Source of the DNA: Hydractinia symbiolongicarpus
Taxonomy: Eukaryota; Cnidaria; Hydrozoa; Anthoathecata; Hydractiniidae
Length of the DNA stretch: 64,000 nt
Direction of reading: 5' to 3'
Assembly: GCF_029227915.1 (NCBI RefSeq)
Contig: NC_079875.1
Coordinates: 9,049,001-9,113,000, forward strand
Shown here: in pieces, positions 25,739 through 37,994 of the stretch
Layout of the letters: each line of letters opens with the position of its first letter
Position numbering within the stretch: the first letter of the stretch is position 1
Notes under the pieces: model-generated
The model's input: the letters and a program-made list of their open reading frames with translations, nothing else
Database searches by the model: none
What the model was told of the DNA's origin: nothing
Program-made: the position numbers and the translations under genes

Positions 25739-28700
25739 CTGAAAAGAAATAAAAGAAAAAGATTAAACTAAAGCCTACAATCATGTTCATAATAGTTTTG
25801 GAAAAACCACTTTCCCCCTCCCCCCACTCTTCAGTGTTGGTTGGAGGTCTTTTTCAGAGTCGCCGGCAGTATTTTGGGGCACAAATAAACACAAAATCAA
25901 CAATGACTGTAGGGGGAGAGGGGGGAAACTCTGAAAAAAGCCTCAAAAGCCGTTTTTCCAATAATTTATGAACATGATTAGAAAGTTTTTGCCTACAATA
26001 TTTTGATTTTAAACCTGATTACTGACCACCTGCCAACGTTGGTCAACTTGAGCACTGCTGGAGAAAATGTCATATATATTTGGCCTATTTTTAGATATCC
26101 ACGAAGCTAATTGTAAGTGACGAATTCAAAGGCGAATTAGCTGTAAAACAGCCTTTTGATTTTAATCAAAAAAAATCGAATGTAAACCTTTGAACATTAA
26201 AACTAAAACAGCTATTTCTTTCTAGTAATAAATTTTTAGACAATAACGATTTCCTTCTGATTGGTAAATCTACCAAAACAAACTGCGCATGCTCAGATAC
26301 ATTTTGCCGGCAAAATTATCATCCAATTCCTCTTGTGGAAATCTATGTTTAAGCCAAGGGTAAACTTGCTGCTGCTGCTTCTAGACCACTTTATATCCCA
26401 TAAACGCGTTTTTTAATAAAGGGAACCCAAGGTATAAAATGATGTTTGACTTACACTATAGGGCTTAAAAAGTTGGTTAACAAGCCTTTTAATATTTTTT
26501 AAAAAGCTCTTTCCGTTCTCAAGATATTCACATTTAAAGAATTTCACATTTAATTATTCTGCATAAATTATGATGTCATATTTAAGTAATAGTAAATTTC
26601 GACATTTTTTTTGTCACCAGTAATTTTAGACCTGTTACGGGATGTGCATTTAAACTTTATCAATGCTTATATATTCTAAAGGTCAGTTAAATTACATCAG
26701 ATTTTTCGCTGAAATGACCCTCGTTAACTCGTGCCAGGCCTCTTAATATTTTTGGTGACGCTTTTCTTTTTTTTGAAAAAAAAGCAACACCAAATTTTAA
26801 AGGTTCAAAGTTGCTTATGTTTTAACTGTTGCTTGGTAATTATCGGGTTGGTAAAACTAAGCTCTTGTGTTTGCTTGCTTTGATGATACACCAATCGATA
26901 TCAAATTCCACTTTTATCACATTTGTCATGATATGCAACTTAAATGACTTTTAAAATAAAAAATGACTTTTAGAACAAGAAAAGACTTGGGAGCACCAGT
27001 GTTACCTGAGAAAGCTAGCTTTGAAAGACAATGGCTAAGACTGATGACGTGATATGTGTCAATTTAGTTATTCGAACGCTGGAGCGAAATAATTGATGGT
27101 CATATTCTGGATGATGTATAATTGACGTGTGTGTGTAAAAAAGCTTTAAGGAGCTATAGCTTTGTTTATTATCTTTTGTTCTTATTTGGCTGTTGCTTAT
27201 AAGGCGATTCGTTTTTTTTTAAGGATTTTAATCTCATTATGGGTCCAAAAAAAAACTTGACATTTAAAAAAAAAATTATGCTGACGTCAGCAAAATTCTG
27301 CACATTTCAAGTGTTGGGGTAAGACTAAATAGATGCTAAGTCCACTGTAAGCAACGATAAGTGAAATTGTGTGAGTCTAGTATAGAAATAGCGTATATAA
27401 GAACTTTCAGGGACGAACTTTAAAATTTGTTACCTTGTCTTGATATATTATGTGGGGATTGTGGCTATGGCTTAACTTACCAAGTAAAACTTATGATGTG
27501 AGATATAAATGCTTAAATTAGGAATCACTTTAAGCTATGTGAAACTTACTTTTGGTAATTTTGCATATCTTGTGTTTCTTGCGTTGGTTGCAAAGTCTAA
27601 AAGAAAATTTAAATAAATATTCCTTGATACATTTCCTTATAATAAACTTGTTAATTGGTTGTCTAAACAAAATTTATTAAAACATCAGTTAACCTGGCAA
27701 GAACGGTATACCACTTAACTTACCCTTTGTACTCCATTCCCCATCTCGTTCACTATAAAAAAGAGAAATATGTTAGAGCCACAATGTTCAATATAACCCT
27801 TAGTTGAGGGATCACATAGATCTACGGTTGAAAATCAGGTTGTTATAAAAAATATTTCAATGTAAATATTGAAATACCTAACGGTACTAAACATAAACAA
27901 TCTAGGTCTTTTCCTTGGTCATTAATTGCAATCAAATTCTGGAAATCTAGTTATTTTTTGGCCAAAAAAGGGTCTTTTTTAAAATAGATGCATATTCTAC
28001 AGGTTAACATTCAGAATAATGAAGGCTCGTTCAACTGTCACATTGGATAAGATAACAGATTAAGTACAAAACCCTTAAACAAAAATAAAAAGAATGAAAT
28101 GGTTAGACTGACTTTTTACCGGAGCTTAAATGAATTTCTTGGCCGAATTACCATATGGTGGTTGAACTGCAGAAACTTACCATCTGAGTGTTTTTTGGGA
28201 GGTTGTTGTAACGTTTGTTGAATAGCTGAATCTGAATAAGTTCTAAATAAAGAACAGTTAGCTGTTTGACATCAATGATTTGAACTACGACTTCAATGTC
28301 ATTTAAAATGCTTGTAAGTTGCACGTCAAAATATAACTTCTGTGACTGGCATTTATGTGGGCCTAAAAATGACGAAGAGCTAATTTTTATTTATTGTCAA
28401 ATTCTACTAATTTTAAACTCGTTCACCATGAATCCGATAATTTTCTTCACATAGTCATGTTCTATATCCTTCCAAACAACTCATAAGCTTCTATTGCTGA
28501 AAAATCATATATAACTTGATTTTTGTTGACAGTATTAGTTCTTGGTCCCTGTTGACTGTACTTTATAAAAATCAATTCTGGATGTGCTATTTTGAAAGTT
28601 GTTCAAAATATACTTGTATTGTTTTGAAAGTTATACAGAAAGTTATACTTGCACTGTTTTGAAATTTATATAGCAATTTATTCTTCTCTCACTTAAATTA

Positions 28701-31700
28701 GTAAAATAAAACGATTTGTTTTTTGCGCAGTTTTATAGGAAAATCTAAATTTAAGTGCAAATTGTTTTTACGGACTATGGTTTAGTTGATAATATTTAAA
28801 GTCTTTCGCAGCGTTAAAATCATTTATTTTAACTTCGTCACAGAGTTTACAACAGTCGTATTCTACCTTGCTTTTTATTATTTTTCATAAGTGGTATCAA
28901 TAGAAAGTCTTGCTGTATTACAGTTTAGTTATAGCATAATTTTAAACATATATTATAATCATAACGAAGAAGGGTGTTACAACAACTTGTTTTTTACTTG
29001 TATTATAACTATTTTAGCGAAAGTAGCTAATTTTTGTTATAATTCACATAAAAATTCATGTAACTATTTTTGTGATTACAAAATTATCCCATAGCGCATT
29101 TTAGTTCTATTGTAACAAATTACCATGAACAAAGAATCAACTTTAAGTGGCCTTACCAAGGATGGTCCTACAGTAAAGTTATTGATCACCTTGTTTAGTA
29201 TAATTGTAGACTGACATACAAATAACAAAAAATAACATCATCTTCTATGCTCATTATGTTTTCACAAGATGGGATGAGAAAAGATGAGATTTTTTTCCTT
29301 TTTTTTTTCTTTAAAATTTTTTTGCGTGATATTATTTTTTGCTAAAAATAAGGGTCAGCTAGGTTCGAAGATTTAATTTGGAGTCGCCTTATAATATATT
29401 ATACAAAAAACATTTTCCTTTGAGAGGATTAAAAATATCATTTTTAGTAATTACCAAATATTATATATCTCTGCCAATTTTTCTGGCATGCAAGGAACTG
29501 TGTAATACATGTTCTGATTTTTTCAACTACAAGATTTGGATGACTGCGCACAATACTGGATATTGTACTAAACAATGAGTTCAGACACACTTCTTAAATT
29601 TTAAGCCCTAATTAATGACAAATGATAATTTACGAATAAATATATTCATACCTCCTCCAAGATGGGGTATCATTTTGTTCAGGAATAATCGCCTGCTGTT
29701 GGCTTAAGTTGTATGGTGACATCACAGTTGCTATGGATACAAAACAAAGATATTTAGACATCAAAATATATAAATAAAACATAAAATTAAAAATATAAAA
29801 ACTTTGTTTTTCATAAAAGTTTTATTAAGTTACTTACAAGATCGCACTTTATTCCTTGATGGGAATATGGGACCAGCAGGGGGATCCATGTTTCTTCTTG
29901 GATGTGCATTTATATATCTGTAGCTATGTGGTTGCTGTTGTTGTTGTTGATGTCCAAAAAAATCACTTATGCTATTAGCATACATATTCTAGAAAACAAG
30001 TGATGAATGAATAAGAAGCTTTATTACCAGACAAGTACTCTTTATGTGGCTGGCATACCGTAATGCTTTGAATAAACACCCCCTTCTATTAAAGGCCCCC
30101 TCGAATAGACGCCCTTAAGCAAACACCCCCTTCTATTAAAGGCCCACCCTTTTCAGTCATTTTTTAAATAAACGCCTTCCTCGAATAGACGCCCCTTCCT
30201 TATAAGGGGAGTTTATTTAAGGCGAAAGTAAAAGTATACTTACTTACTTTTTTCCTAAATCTTAGGTTTAAGGTTGGAAATTTAGTTTTTCGCTTTTCAA
30301 GTTCATTCTCTAAAACATGTGAATATCTTTTATTTTCTGTTGTGAAGATATATATTATAGGTGTCCTTAAAAACTGCAAAAGAGACAACGTGTAAAAAAT
30401 TTAATATACCCTCTCTTTTAAACGCCCTCCCTCTTTTAATTGCCCCCCCCCCCCCCCTCGCATAGATGCCCCCCAAAATGTCAAAAAATTTAATAAACGC
30501 CCCGGGCGTATATTTAAAGCATTACGGTATGGTTTAACAATGTCAACACAAAAATATTAATTAACATAAACATGTATTTTCTGTAATGTTTTATTTGTTG
30601 CAATGAAAACAAAATGTTTAATGTACTAATGATTCATTTTTTTCAATAGTACAGCATTTATAGTAATATTAAAAGTAGTTTAGGGTTGCATGATAAACTA
30701 GTTTTCAAATGAATAATATATAAAATAGCGTGTAATTTAAAGACAGGAAAGACATATTATAATGCTTATTGTCTGTCTGGGCACCAAAGATGGCAGATTT
30801 ACAAAATTATTATTGTATCTGCTAACCGTCTAAGTTAGATAAAAACAAAAAAAAGGAATTTTAGTTTAGTGTTCTTATAATAAATTTATTAGCACTACTT
30901 TTGTTACCACTCGAGGTCAAAATTCGAAACAGTCCTGTCTAAAAACAAAAATTCTATTTAGAATTCGAAAGTTCCTAAAGAATAAAACTTTGTAAACAAA
31001 ACATTACGATGTTCGACACGTACAGAATAATGCAGAGCTAAAATATAGTTACATCGAATATCGAAGTAATTTTTTTAACTAGCTAGGTAGCCAAGAAAAA
31101 CATGGGCTTCAACGAGCTTTATACTGACTCAGTAACCACAAAGCTAAAGGAACAAATCTGAAAATGAGAGGAGACTTATTTGTTATAATTTAGTCACCCT
31201 GTATTTAGTATTTTTGATAAAACTGGATACCAGCATCGTTTTTATGGACAATGTAGCCAGTTAACTAGCCATGTTGAAGAAGCATCAAGACGGAACGTTG
31301 CTGAATCTGGTTTTCGTGCTTGTTTACATTTTAAGGTACCATTTTTCTTGACGACTGGCAATATCGCAAAACATTGGCTCATCGTCAAGAGCGCTAAGCC
31401 AATTAGAATGCCTAAAAAGCTGTATTGCTCGCTTGAAAAATCCAGACAGTTAACAAAAGATGATACAAGACGCCCTTGGGATGGGGTTGGAAGAAGGCAA
31501 AATAGGGTTCTAGAAAAAAGCATCACAGCTTATGTCCATCTAAAAAAGAGAATCTTACTTACACACACGTCAAAAACATAATACGTAACTCTTTAAGCTC
31601 TTATAATATATGTCATAAGTTCTGAATTGATACAGATGGAAGTTCTCTCATTAACAATTTGTAGCGTGGATAACACAAACCTTGTCCCTATACTTTTTTT

Positions 31701-34700
31701 TCTTTGCAATGTAAAAGTTTTAGCCCAAAAGAAGTACTGGAAACTAGGTGATACCTTAGAGAAAATTAAATTTTATCAATTTTGCTGGGAAAAAACTAGG
31801 CCGAGTACCTTGTGCTTATGCGTTTATTGGTTTGGAAAACAATAGAGAATTTAATAGATTCATAGCGTTTTAAATTTGAGTTTTTTCTCCTTCCCTATTT
31901 CTATCCTCTTTGGTATGATACATAGCATTACAATTTAATTCCATTAGCATTACACAACATTAAATCAATGTGCTTCAATTAGACCAGGATATTAACATTG
32001 ATTGATTTATGTGCACAAAGATAACCATAAGTTAAACACCATTCATGCATTGCACACAAATCCCAAAAGCCTCTTTTTCACCTTTGCCTCCAAACTATTT
32101 TTGTTAGGAAAAAAACATCTTTTGGTACATGTTCCCTTACTTAAAATAAAAGTTCATTTCACAAGTCAAAGTTTTAGAATGTCACATAAAACGCAATAAG
32201 TGACCAGGCACTTATTTAATTTTTGAGCTACGTGCTTATTTCAGAGGAAGAGAAGGAAGGGGGTTCGCACGTATCCTCAATTTCTCATCATACATGTGAC
32301 ACTTAAAAGGTGCCCTTTTGACTTAGGTGGAAAGGGTCACTTAACTAGGCAACTTTATTGTATGGAAGGGAACAGAGTTTCGTTTAGTACAAGTTAACTT
32401 AAGGGTTAGACTTAGAAAAAGAATTAGGCAGGGTTAGAATTAGAAAAGTAAAGTCGCTTCACAAAAATTCCAGCAGTCTGTAACAAAGTAAACCACCATC
32501 TAGATGTAGCCTGGGAACAACGTAGATCAATGACGAATGGCTTGTTATTAGTAGCTACTTTTTTTCGATAAGAATTTGTATTTTTTGTGACCTGCAAGCT
32601 TTACTTTTTCCTGCGTTATTATTTTTTATGCCGTGCACAAGTGGGGGCGTTGTGACCCCAAACACGAGAACTAACGTCTGAGCTAGTAATTTTCTCAGTT
32701 TTAACTTTCTTGTCTCCAATAGCCGAAATAATGTTGGAAAAGGAAATAAGTTTTTATACCAAGTTGTAAAGGACCGGATACACTTGCATAATATCACTGA
32801 AATATACCTTATAATATCAATATAATTTCTTAAAATATGTTTAAAATATGGTTATAATTTCTTATAATATAGCCATAATATGTATATTTTCAACACCTGG
32901 TTGTGCGTCATAACATCATAATTTCCTGCAAGGCTATAATATTTAAATAAAATCAAACGAGTTTGATTTTAATAATATTGTTGGTGATCTGGTTTTAAAT
33001 GCCCATTGTTTGTGTGACAATAGATCTATTATCTGCTAGCATTGTTATGGCAACAATGTTATGAAATTAAATGAAATTATAATGATATTAAATAACAAGT
33101 TATAAGTATATTTTAGAAAAATTATAATTGTATTATAGAATATATTTATTGATATTTGCAAGAATATCCTGGCCTTAAGAAAATATTCAAAATGAAATTA
33201 TTGTTTCAGAGGTTCTTAACCAGTATTTGTGAATATTACAACGCAAGTTAAATACAGTATATATACTAATTAAAGTTGTTTTCACAAAAAAATATGTTTT
33301 TTTCAAACATGAGTCTTTTAGTAAAATGCTGTTTCTTATTTTCTAACGCTAACTGCGCTAATTTTCAGTCGAAACTTCATTAAATATCTACAAGTGAAAT
33401 ACACTATTGGAAAGGGTCATTATTTCTTCTCCCGGCATAAAATAATCAAGCAAAACATGAGAATTAAATGGAAGCACAACAAACAAAAAGAATGAATGAT
33501 TAATTTAATGACAAGGAAGTGATACAGAAATATTGGATTCGCAATTTTATCATTTTCTTTGCAAAGTGATGCACAAAAATGACATTTTGATTAGCAAATA
33601 GCAAATGGCGAACTAATTCAAGGGTAACAGTGAACGATTTTTCGTCGCCTCAATTTCTTGGTTAGGGTAATAATGGGGTATCCATTTACAAATAGGGTAA
33701 CAGTTACTAAAAGTACAGATTTGGAAGGAAAATCGTAAAAATAGATTTGTAAAATATTAATTCTCTTAGCAAATGAAAAATCATTCACACTATTTAAAAG
33801 TTAGGGCAACGACGAGGTGAAGGACTATCATTACTCAAAATTTTGTGGCCTGTTATTTATATTTTTGTCATAAAAAAAATAAGAAGTTTGCTGATTTTCT
33901 CATAAAACATCTTGCAATAAAATAAAGTATAGTCATGCACAAGAGGCTTTTACATGGATTTTGATGCACTAGCCATTAATCTTCACACATATTTTACTAC
34001 AATTTTCAGAAAAACATGCAAATTATCAGACTCGTGTTCAGCATGTTTTACTCACATGCTTAAGGCCTATTTGCACACAATTTAAAATAAACAATAAAAT
34101 AGAGTATAACAAGTATAGGAAACAATAGCTTATTTTTTGTTATTATACAGGTTAGAACAAAATATTGGAAGATGCAGTAGAGACAGGCATGGACCAGTCT
34201 ATTTCAAACTTTATTTTCAATTAGAGAAATCTTTTGATCTTAAAATTCGAATATAGCTTGCATGTAGTTTAGATTTAGATCATATTTATTCGTGAAAAGA
34301 TGCCAGTAGCCATAGTACAAAAAATTTAAACCATAATTTGAATTTCTTCACCCATGGTCTGCATTTTTTTGCCTGTCAATTTTACTGATTTTTTCTGTGC
34401 ATGCTCAAGAATCTCGTAAAAACGTAAACATTGAAAGTCATCTATACATACAGTGCGGGATCTTTCCCCGATCGGGTGACTGTCCCAAGATCGGGGTAAG
34501 TCACCTGATCGAGTGAGTGCACAACCACCCGACCGGGAGAGACTTACCTGAATCAGGGGAGTATTTTTCTTGCTTACAATTGCTTTTTAAAAGGGCAAGC
34601 TGCTGGCCAAAAGTGCAATATAATTTTTGCTTACATTAAATCATAAACTTATTTGGCGCCGATTCACCAATTAAAAAAAATTCACTGTGCCGTTTTGATG

Positions 34701-35575
34701 CTATTGATGAATTCTTGAGTTGGATTGACTACATGGTGCATATTTTTAGTCTAGGTTGCACATGTTGAGGCTCTAAAGCTCATTTTAGTTGTCTTACAAA
34801 CATGTGCTTAAAGTTAGTTTATAGAGAAAAATGTGCATATTTTTTATCATATCTGACACAAAGTATAGTAGAGAATATTGATATCTTTAACATAACTAGC
34901 TAGCTGTCTGTAGAGCTTAAGCTGACTAGGTGCTAGGCAAGAACTAAGTCTCTCCCAAGCACCTTCGGTTTGTTTATGTATTTAGCTAGCTAAAAATTTA
35001 CCACCAGTTATGACTCACTCAATCAGGTGGTTGTAAAAAATTGCCACCGGTGCCGACTCACTTGATCGAGTGGTTTACTCAATCAGGGGACACTCACCCG
35101 ATCAGGGAAAGATCCCGTATTGACATAGCTAGTCTATAGGCTAGCTACACATACCTAGCTGACCCCAAATCCCTAAACATTTAATACCATACCTGCTGAT
35201 TTGCCAGTTGAGAAGAGTTCACATAGTTGTTAACGTTGGGTAGTGATCCCCCTTTATACTTTTGCCGTATGTACTAAATAAAATTGTTTCTTTGTCACAC
35301 AAAGCAAAAATTACACTACGTTCTAAGGTAGTGTTTTTGCTACTTTAAGGAAATATTGAAACAAATTTATGAACGCTATGTAACATTATAATTCCCTAAA
35401 GATATAATATAAACGACAAAAGAACTAGCTGGTATATTTAGCATATGCATACCGGTGCTGGACCTTTCCTGGCATCGGAAACTTCACGCATGATCTGTAC
35501 AAAGGCTTCATTTGCTTCAGCCTCCCTACGCTTTATTATTTCCAGTTTATCGGAAAATTTTCTAGGATTCGTCAT
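24871..35575 (-). CDS. CRTC: CREB-regulated transcription coactivator (CRTC/TORC), complete
   Basis: Eight minus-strand exons: 35453-35575, 35193-35273, 29838-29988, 29652-29730, 28181-28242, 27724-27752, 27550-27596 and 24871-25738. Phases all join, giving 480 codons with the stop. CRTCs bind the CREB bZIP at cAMP-response promoters and recruit transcription machinery. When phosphorylated by SIK/AMPK-family kinases they are held in the cytoplasm by 14-3-3. Seen here: the N-terminal CREB-binding block (NPRKFSDKLEIIKRREAEA), GGSLPNVN (Ser51), RTYSDSAIQQT (Ser148), SSLPDLSNLSIPSP (about 216-229) and the acidic C-terminal activation domain ending EEQFRMERYN. The three Ser positions correspond to the 14-3-3 sites of vertebrate CRTCs, with Ser148 almost at the human CRTC1 position 151. 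Length is slightly below the vertebrate 620-690. Start chosen at 35575; an upstream in-frame ATG at 35626 would add 17 non-conserved residues. One gene in this window, so no paralogue number is assigned. Confidence 0.95.
25739..29651. other. CRTC introns 4-7 region, non-coding parts
   Basis: Outside exons 5-7 I see no other gene. A perfect CRE octamer TGACGTCA lies at 27282-27289 within GCTGACGTCAGC. Similar GCTGATGTCAGCAAAATTT phrases occur in the Helitron-type element at 44.5-45.2 kb, so this site may be repeat-derived. Confidence 0.5.
27550..27752 (-). CDS. CRTC: CRTC exons 6-7 (two very short exons)
   Basis: Exon 6 is 29 bases (27724-27752: VNEMGNGVQR) and exon 7 is 47 bases (27550-27596: TLQPTQETQDMQNYQ). 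Both have AG/GT borders and phases that link exon 5 to exon 8. The sequence is not conserved, so support is from splice grammar and frame. Confidence 0.75.
28181..29730 (-). CDS. CRTC: CRTC exons 4-5 (central SIK/14-3-3 site)
   Basis: Exon 4 (29652-29730) gives TVMSPYNLSQQQ and NDTPSWRR. Exon 5 (28181-28242) gives TYSDSAIQQTLQQPPKKHSD. The joined motif DTPSWRRTYSDSAIQQ mirrors the human DTSWRRTNSDSALHQS block; Ser148 is the equivalent of CRTC1 Ser151/CRTC2 Ser171. The motif is split by an intron inside the Arg codon. Confidence 0.92.
29838..29988 (-). CDS. CRTC: CRTC exon 3
   Basis: Encodes NMYANSISDFFGHQQQQQQP and a basic stretch (YINAHPRRNM, PSRNKVRS). It corresponds in position to the Arg-rich region of mammalian CRTCs before the central SIK site. 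Ends TCTT|GTAAGT in phase 1. The upstream intron is about 5.2 kb and holds two TIR elements. Confidence 0.85.
30055..30530. mobile_element. MITE with ATACCGTAATGCTTT ends
   Basis: Left terminus ATACCGTAATGCTTTGAATA, right terminus its inverted copy (AAAGCATTACGGTAT), about 27 bp with few mismatches and TA at the borders. The interior is made of repeated TAAACGCCC and GAATAGACGCCC phrases and a run of C at about 30447-30463. Lies in CRTC intron 2. Confidence 0.8.
30531..34455. other. CRTC intron 2, central part
   Basis: About 3.9 kb with no recognised exon. It holds the dispersed repeat copy B (31457-31970). AT-rich, with several short open frames of no known product. Confidence 0.5.
31457..31970 (+). 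repeat. Dispersed repeat, copy B
   Basis: Collinear with 21963-22258 but with about 190 extra bases in the middle. Same orientation. Neither copy has visible inverted termini, so the class is unknown. Confidence 0.75.
34456..35117. mobile_element. TIR element with CGGGATCTTTCCC ends and GATCGGGTGA subterminal repeats
   Basis: Left end CGGGATCTTTCCCCGATCGG, right end its inverted copy with one change; similarity runs about 30 bp. The inner flanks carry several variants of CACCTGATCGAGTGAGT in both orientations. About 660 bases, no transposase. No clear target duplication. It ends 75 bases from CRTC exon 2. Confidence 0.75.
35193..35273 (-). CDS. CRTC: CRTC exon 2 (SLPNVN motif)
   Basis: 81 bases, phase 0 at both ends, giving YIRQKYKGGSLPNVNNYVNS and LANQQ. 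GGSLPNVN matches the first SIK/14-3-3 site region of vertebrate CRTCs (Ser51 here). Skippable in frame. Confidence 0.9.
35453..35575 (-). CDS. CRTC: CRTC exon 1 (CREB-binding domain)
   Basis: Encodes MTNPRKFSDKLEIIKRREAE and on to SDARKGPAP, ending CCG|GTATGC in phase 0. This coiled-coil-like block is the most conserved part of CRTCs and contacts the CREB bZIP. An alternative donor (GGAAAG|GTCCAG) lies 12 bases earlier but would lose the frame match and has a weaker sequence. Confidence 0.9.
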
Positions 35576-36940
35576 TTTGAGTAGCTCTTCTTTATCTGAG
35601 AAATGTTTACTGTCACAATATTTCACTAAATTTTAGAAAAAAATCAACAGACATCATTTCCATCATGGAACATTGCATTTCAAATACAAAATGGCCGCTA
35701 AACCGCTGATAACTTTTTAGGGGACTCGGTCTGAATAACTTATTGTTGTATCTCTCGGGGAAAGGAAAAATTGAACGGACGATTTTGGCGTCTAGCCATA
35801 CGGCTGCAGTAACACAATATAGTTCCCAGGACTATTTTCGAAAACAGTCCCACTATCCCTTTTATTCACATGCCAGAGTTGCTACGTTCAGTAATATCTA
35901 AAAACTGTTTTGTATTACAAGCTTACGTTATGGTCACGAAACTCTTATTTATTTAAAAAATGTATCTACGCGTAACAAAAGCGATTAAAATTTTAGACAG
36001 AATATTTAGGTCAACCATACTTTTAACATAACAGGAAAATACGAATATTATTTCCGGTCTGCTTTAACTACGGGTTTCCATCATCATGTCACTTTTAAGG
36101 GAAAAACGCGAAACACTTGGATGAGATACTTGGTGTATAATCCTGGAGGTTAATGCATTTTAACAAAGACTTTAAAAGTTTGTATAACGGCTCCACCCTC
36201 GCCTGAGTCCCTTTTATTCGCTTGTTTGTTTGTTTCTTTTTGTTTGTTTGTTAGTTTGTTTTTTCCCTTAAAAATGAGAAGGAAAGAAAAGATACTCTGG
36301 GAAGAACTAAATACATATTCTAAATACTGTCTTTAAGATACAACTTTAAAAAACCTATAAACACTTTTCACACGAAAAACTAATCTGTTTTTCTTTCGTA
36401 GGTGTCAGCGAAACTTGTTAAAGAAGTTGTACAAACAGACTCGTCATAATAAACAAATACAAAAAACAAATATGGTAGCGCTATTATGGCGCATTTCCAA
36501 ACGAAAATGGTAGCACTGTGTTATGCATACAAGATTTGTTAATCTTAAAGAAATTCCAACAAAATCAACCCATAAAAATATCAGTTTCCATAATAAAAAT
36601 AACACATTATATGACAGCATCCTCCTACATTATAAATATGTCCATGAATCCAGCTTGTTTTAAAATTGGCTGTTACAAATAATTAGGTCGAAAAATAACT
36701 GTCCGCGTTTTCGCAACTTCAAGACAATGCACTATTTTGAGAAATAAGACTGATGGCTATATGTCTAATTCTACTTTTCGAGTTATAAACCGCGAAGGAC
36801 CGGTTCAGACTGGGGTTTTTCCATTGATGATTGATACAGTTCAAACGTTGTATGTTTTCATGTTAGAGTAGTAGAATAGTTTTTATAATATTCTATACAA
36901 TAATTGCATATGCAAACAGGATTGAGTAATTTTTACGTTA

Positions 36941-36948
36941 TGACGTCA
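36941..36948. promoter_or_regulatory. Perfect cAMP-response element TGACGTCA upstream of CRTC
   Basis: The palindromic CRE octamer lies about 1.37 kb upstream of the CRTC start codon and outside any repeat I recognised. CRTC is a coactivator of CREB, which binds this site, so feedback is possible. Three such octamers occur in the window where fewer than one is expected, but another lies inside a repeat, so the support is modest. Confidence 0.4.
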
Positions 36949-37100
36949 ACGTGGTGAAGAATGTTTTCCATCGTAATAAATTCCATTCAATTCGTCTTTC
37001 TTTGGAAGAACTAAAACGCAAAAAAAACAAGATGTAAAATCTTAATCCATCTGCCTAAAAATAAACATCGAGGTCAAAAATACTAACATGATTTGATATG

Positions 37101-37137
37101 ATTGGTTCGTTTCATCACGTGGCCTAGTTCTGATTGG
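37101..37137. promoter_or_regulatory. E-box CACGTG between two inverted CCAAT boxes
   Basis: ATTGG (37101-37105), ATCACGTGGCC with CACGTG at 37116-37121, and ATTGG (37133-37137), each in the context GATTGGTTC. Spaced about 15 bases apart. SREBP, USF and MYC-type factors bind CACGTG, and NF-Y binds CCAAT and typically cooperates with SREBP. Located 1.5 kb upstream of CRTC and 0.9 kb downstream of the SREBP stop. Confidence 0.45.
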
Positions 37138-37994
37138 TTCATCCCAGACATTGATTGTATTAAAAGCTCGTGTTGTCGCACCTAAAAAAAACTTCATTTT
37201 TTAATATGCTCTTTTTAAATCGAATTTCTAGCTTGTCATTTCAAGTTGGGTCAAAATTTTCTGCTTTTTTTTTTTAAAAAAAACAATTTTTAACTTGAAA
37301 TTAAGAACATGTTACGAACATGCTGAGTTTAAACTAAATTTTCATGCTTAAGGAATTTTATGAAAATACTTTAGCTTTACTTGGATTTTGTTTTTATATT
37401 TTTAACAATATAAACATAAAAGTTTATGAAGTAAAATTTTTGACCACCGGCCAAGAAATAAAAAGAAAAGATGTAAAAAGCTATCAATATTTTTTTAAGA
37501 TTGTTCAGTTAAAAAAAAAATTAGAAAAAAAAGCACCTCCAGCTTCGGCCAAAATTTAAATGTTTGTTGAAAAATAAACAACAATCAACAACCTAAGTAC
37601 TCCAGCGAATCAACGGGGGAGAGGGAAGTGTGGGTGGGTAATGCGTTGAAAATTAATAATTTGGGATGGAACAATGGAGGAGGGGAAAGGGAAATTCGAG
37701 GAAAATCGTTGATATATTCTGTTAATTGACACCACTATTTTTCAATCTACTTGCATTCAGATCTGGAGACTGTATCAATTCGAAGAAATGGGTTAGATCT
37801 CAAAATTATTTAACGGGAAAAATAAGCGCAATAAAAATGTCAAAATTGATAACGACTCATCAGTAACGTTTACTATACTATAAACTTGTTTGTTTTATTG
37901 TGTAAAAATGAACGAAAGTGTACAACATGTTACAAGTATTTGTATAAATACATGATATTAGTTTAAATATTATCCAAATGAATAAATAATTATT

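Larger units (their letters stand above)
35576..37994. other. Intergenic: CRTC upstream region and SREBP downstream region
   Basis: 2.4 kb between the CRTC start and the proposed SREBP stop, expected to hold the CRTC promoter and 5' UTR. Regulatory candidates at 36941 and 37101-37137 are listed separately. TTTG-rich simple sequence lies at about 36219-36261. A minus-strand AATAAA near 37893 could end SREBP transcripts. The plus-strand frame at 37344-37559 is Lys-rich and AT-driven; I do not call it a gene. Confidence 0.5.

Noticed and set aside
24866-25771. Plus-strand frames opposite CRTC exon 8
   Set aside because: Shadows of the well-supported minus-strand CRTC coding sequence.
27282-27289. 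CRE in a CRTC intron as an autoregulatory enhancer
   Set aside because: The flanking GCTGACGTCAGCAAAATT phrase resembles the Helitron-type repeat, so a repeat origin is more likely.
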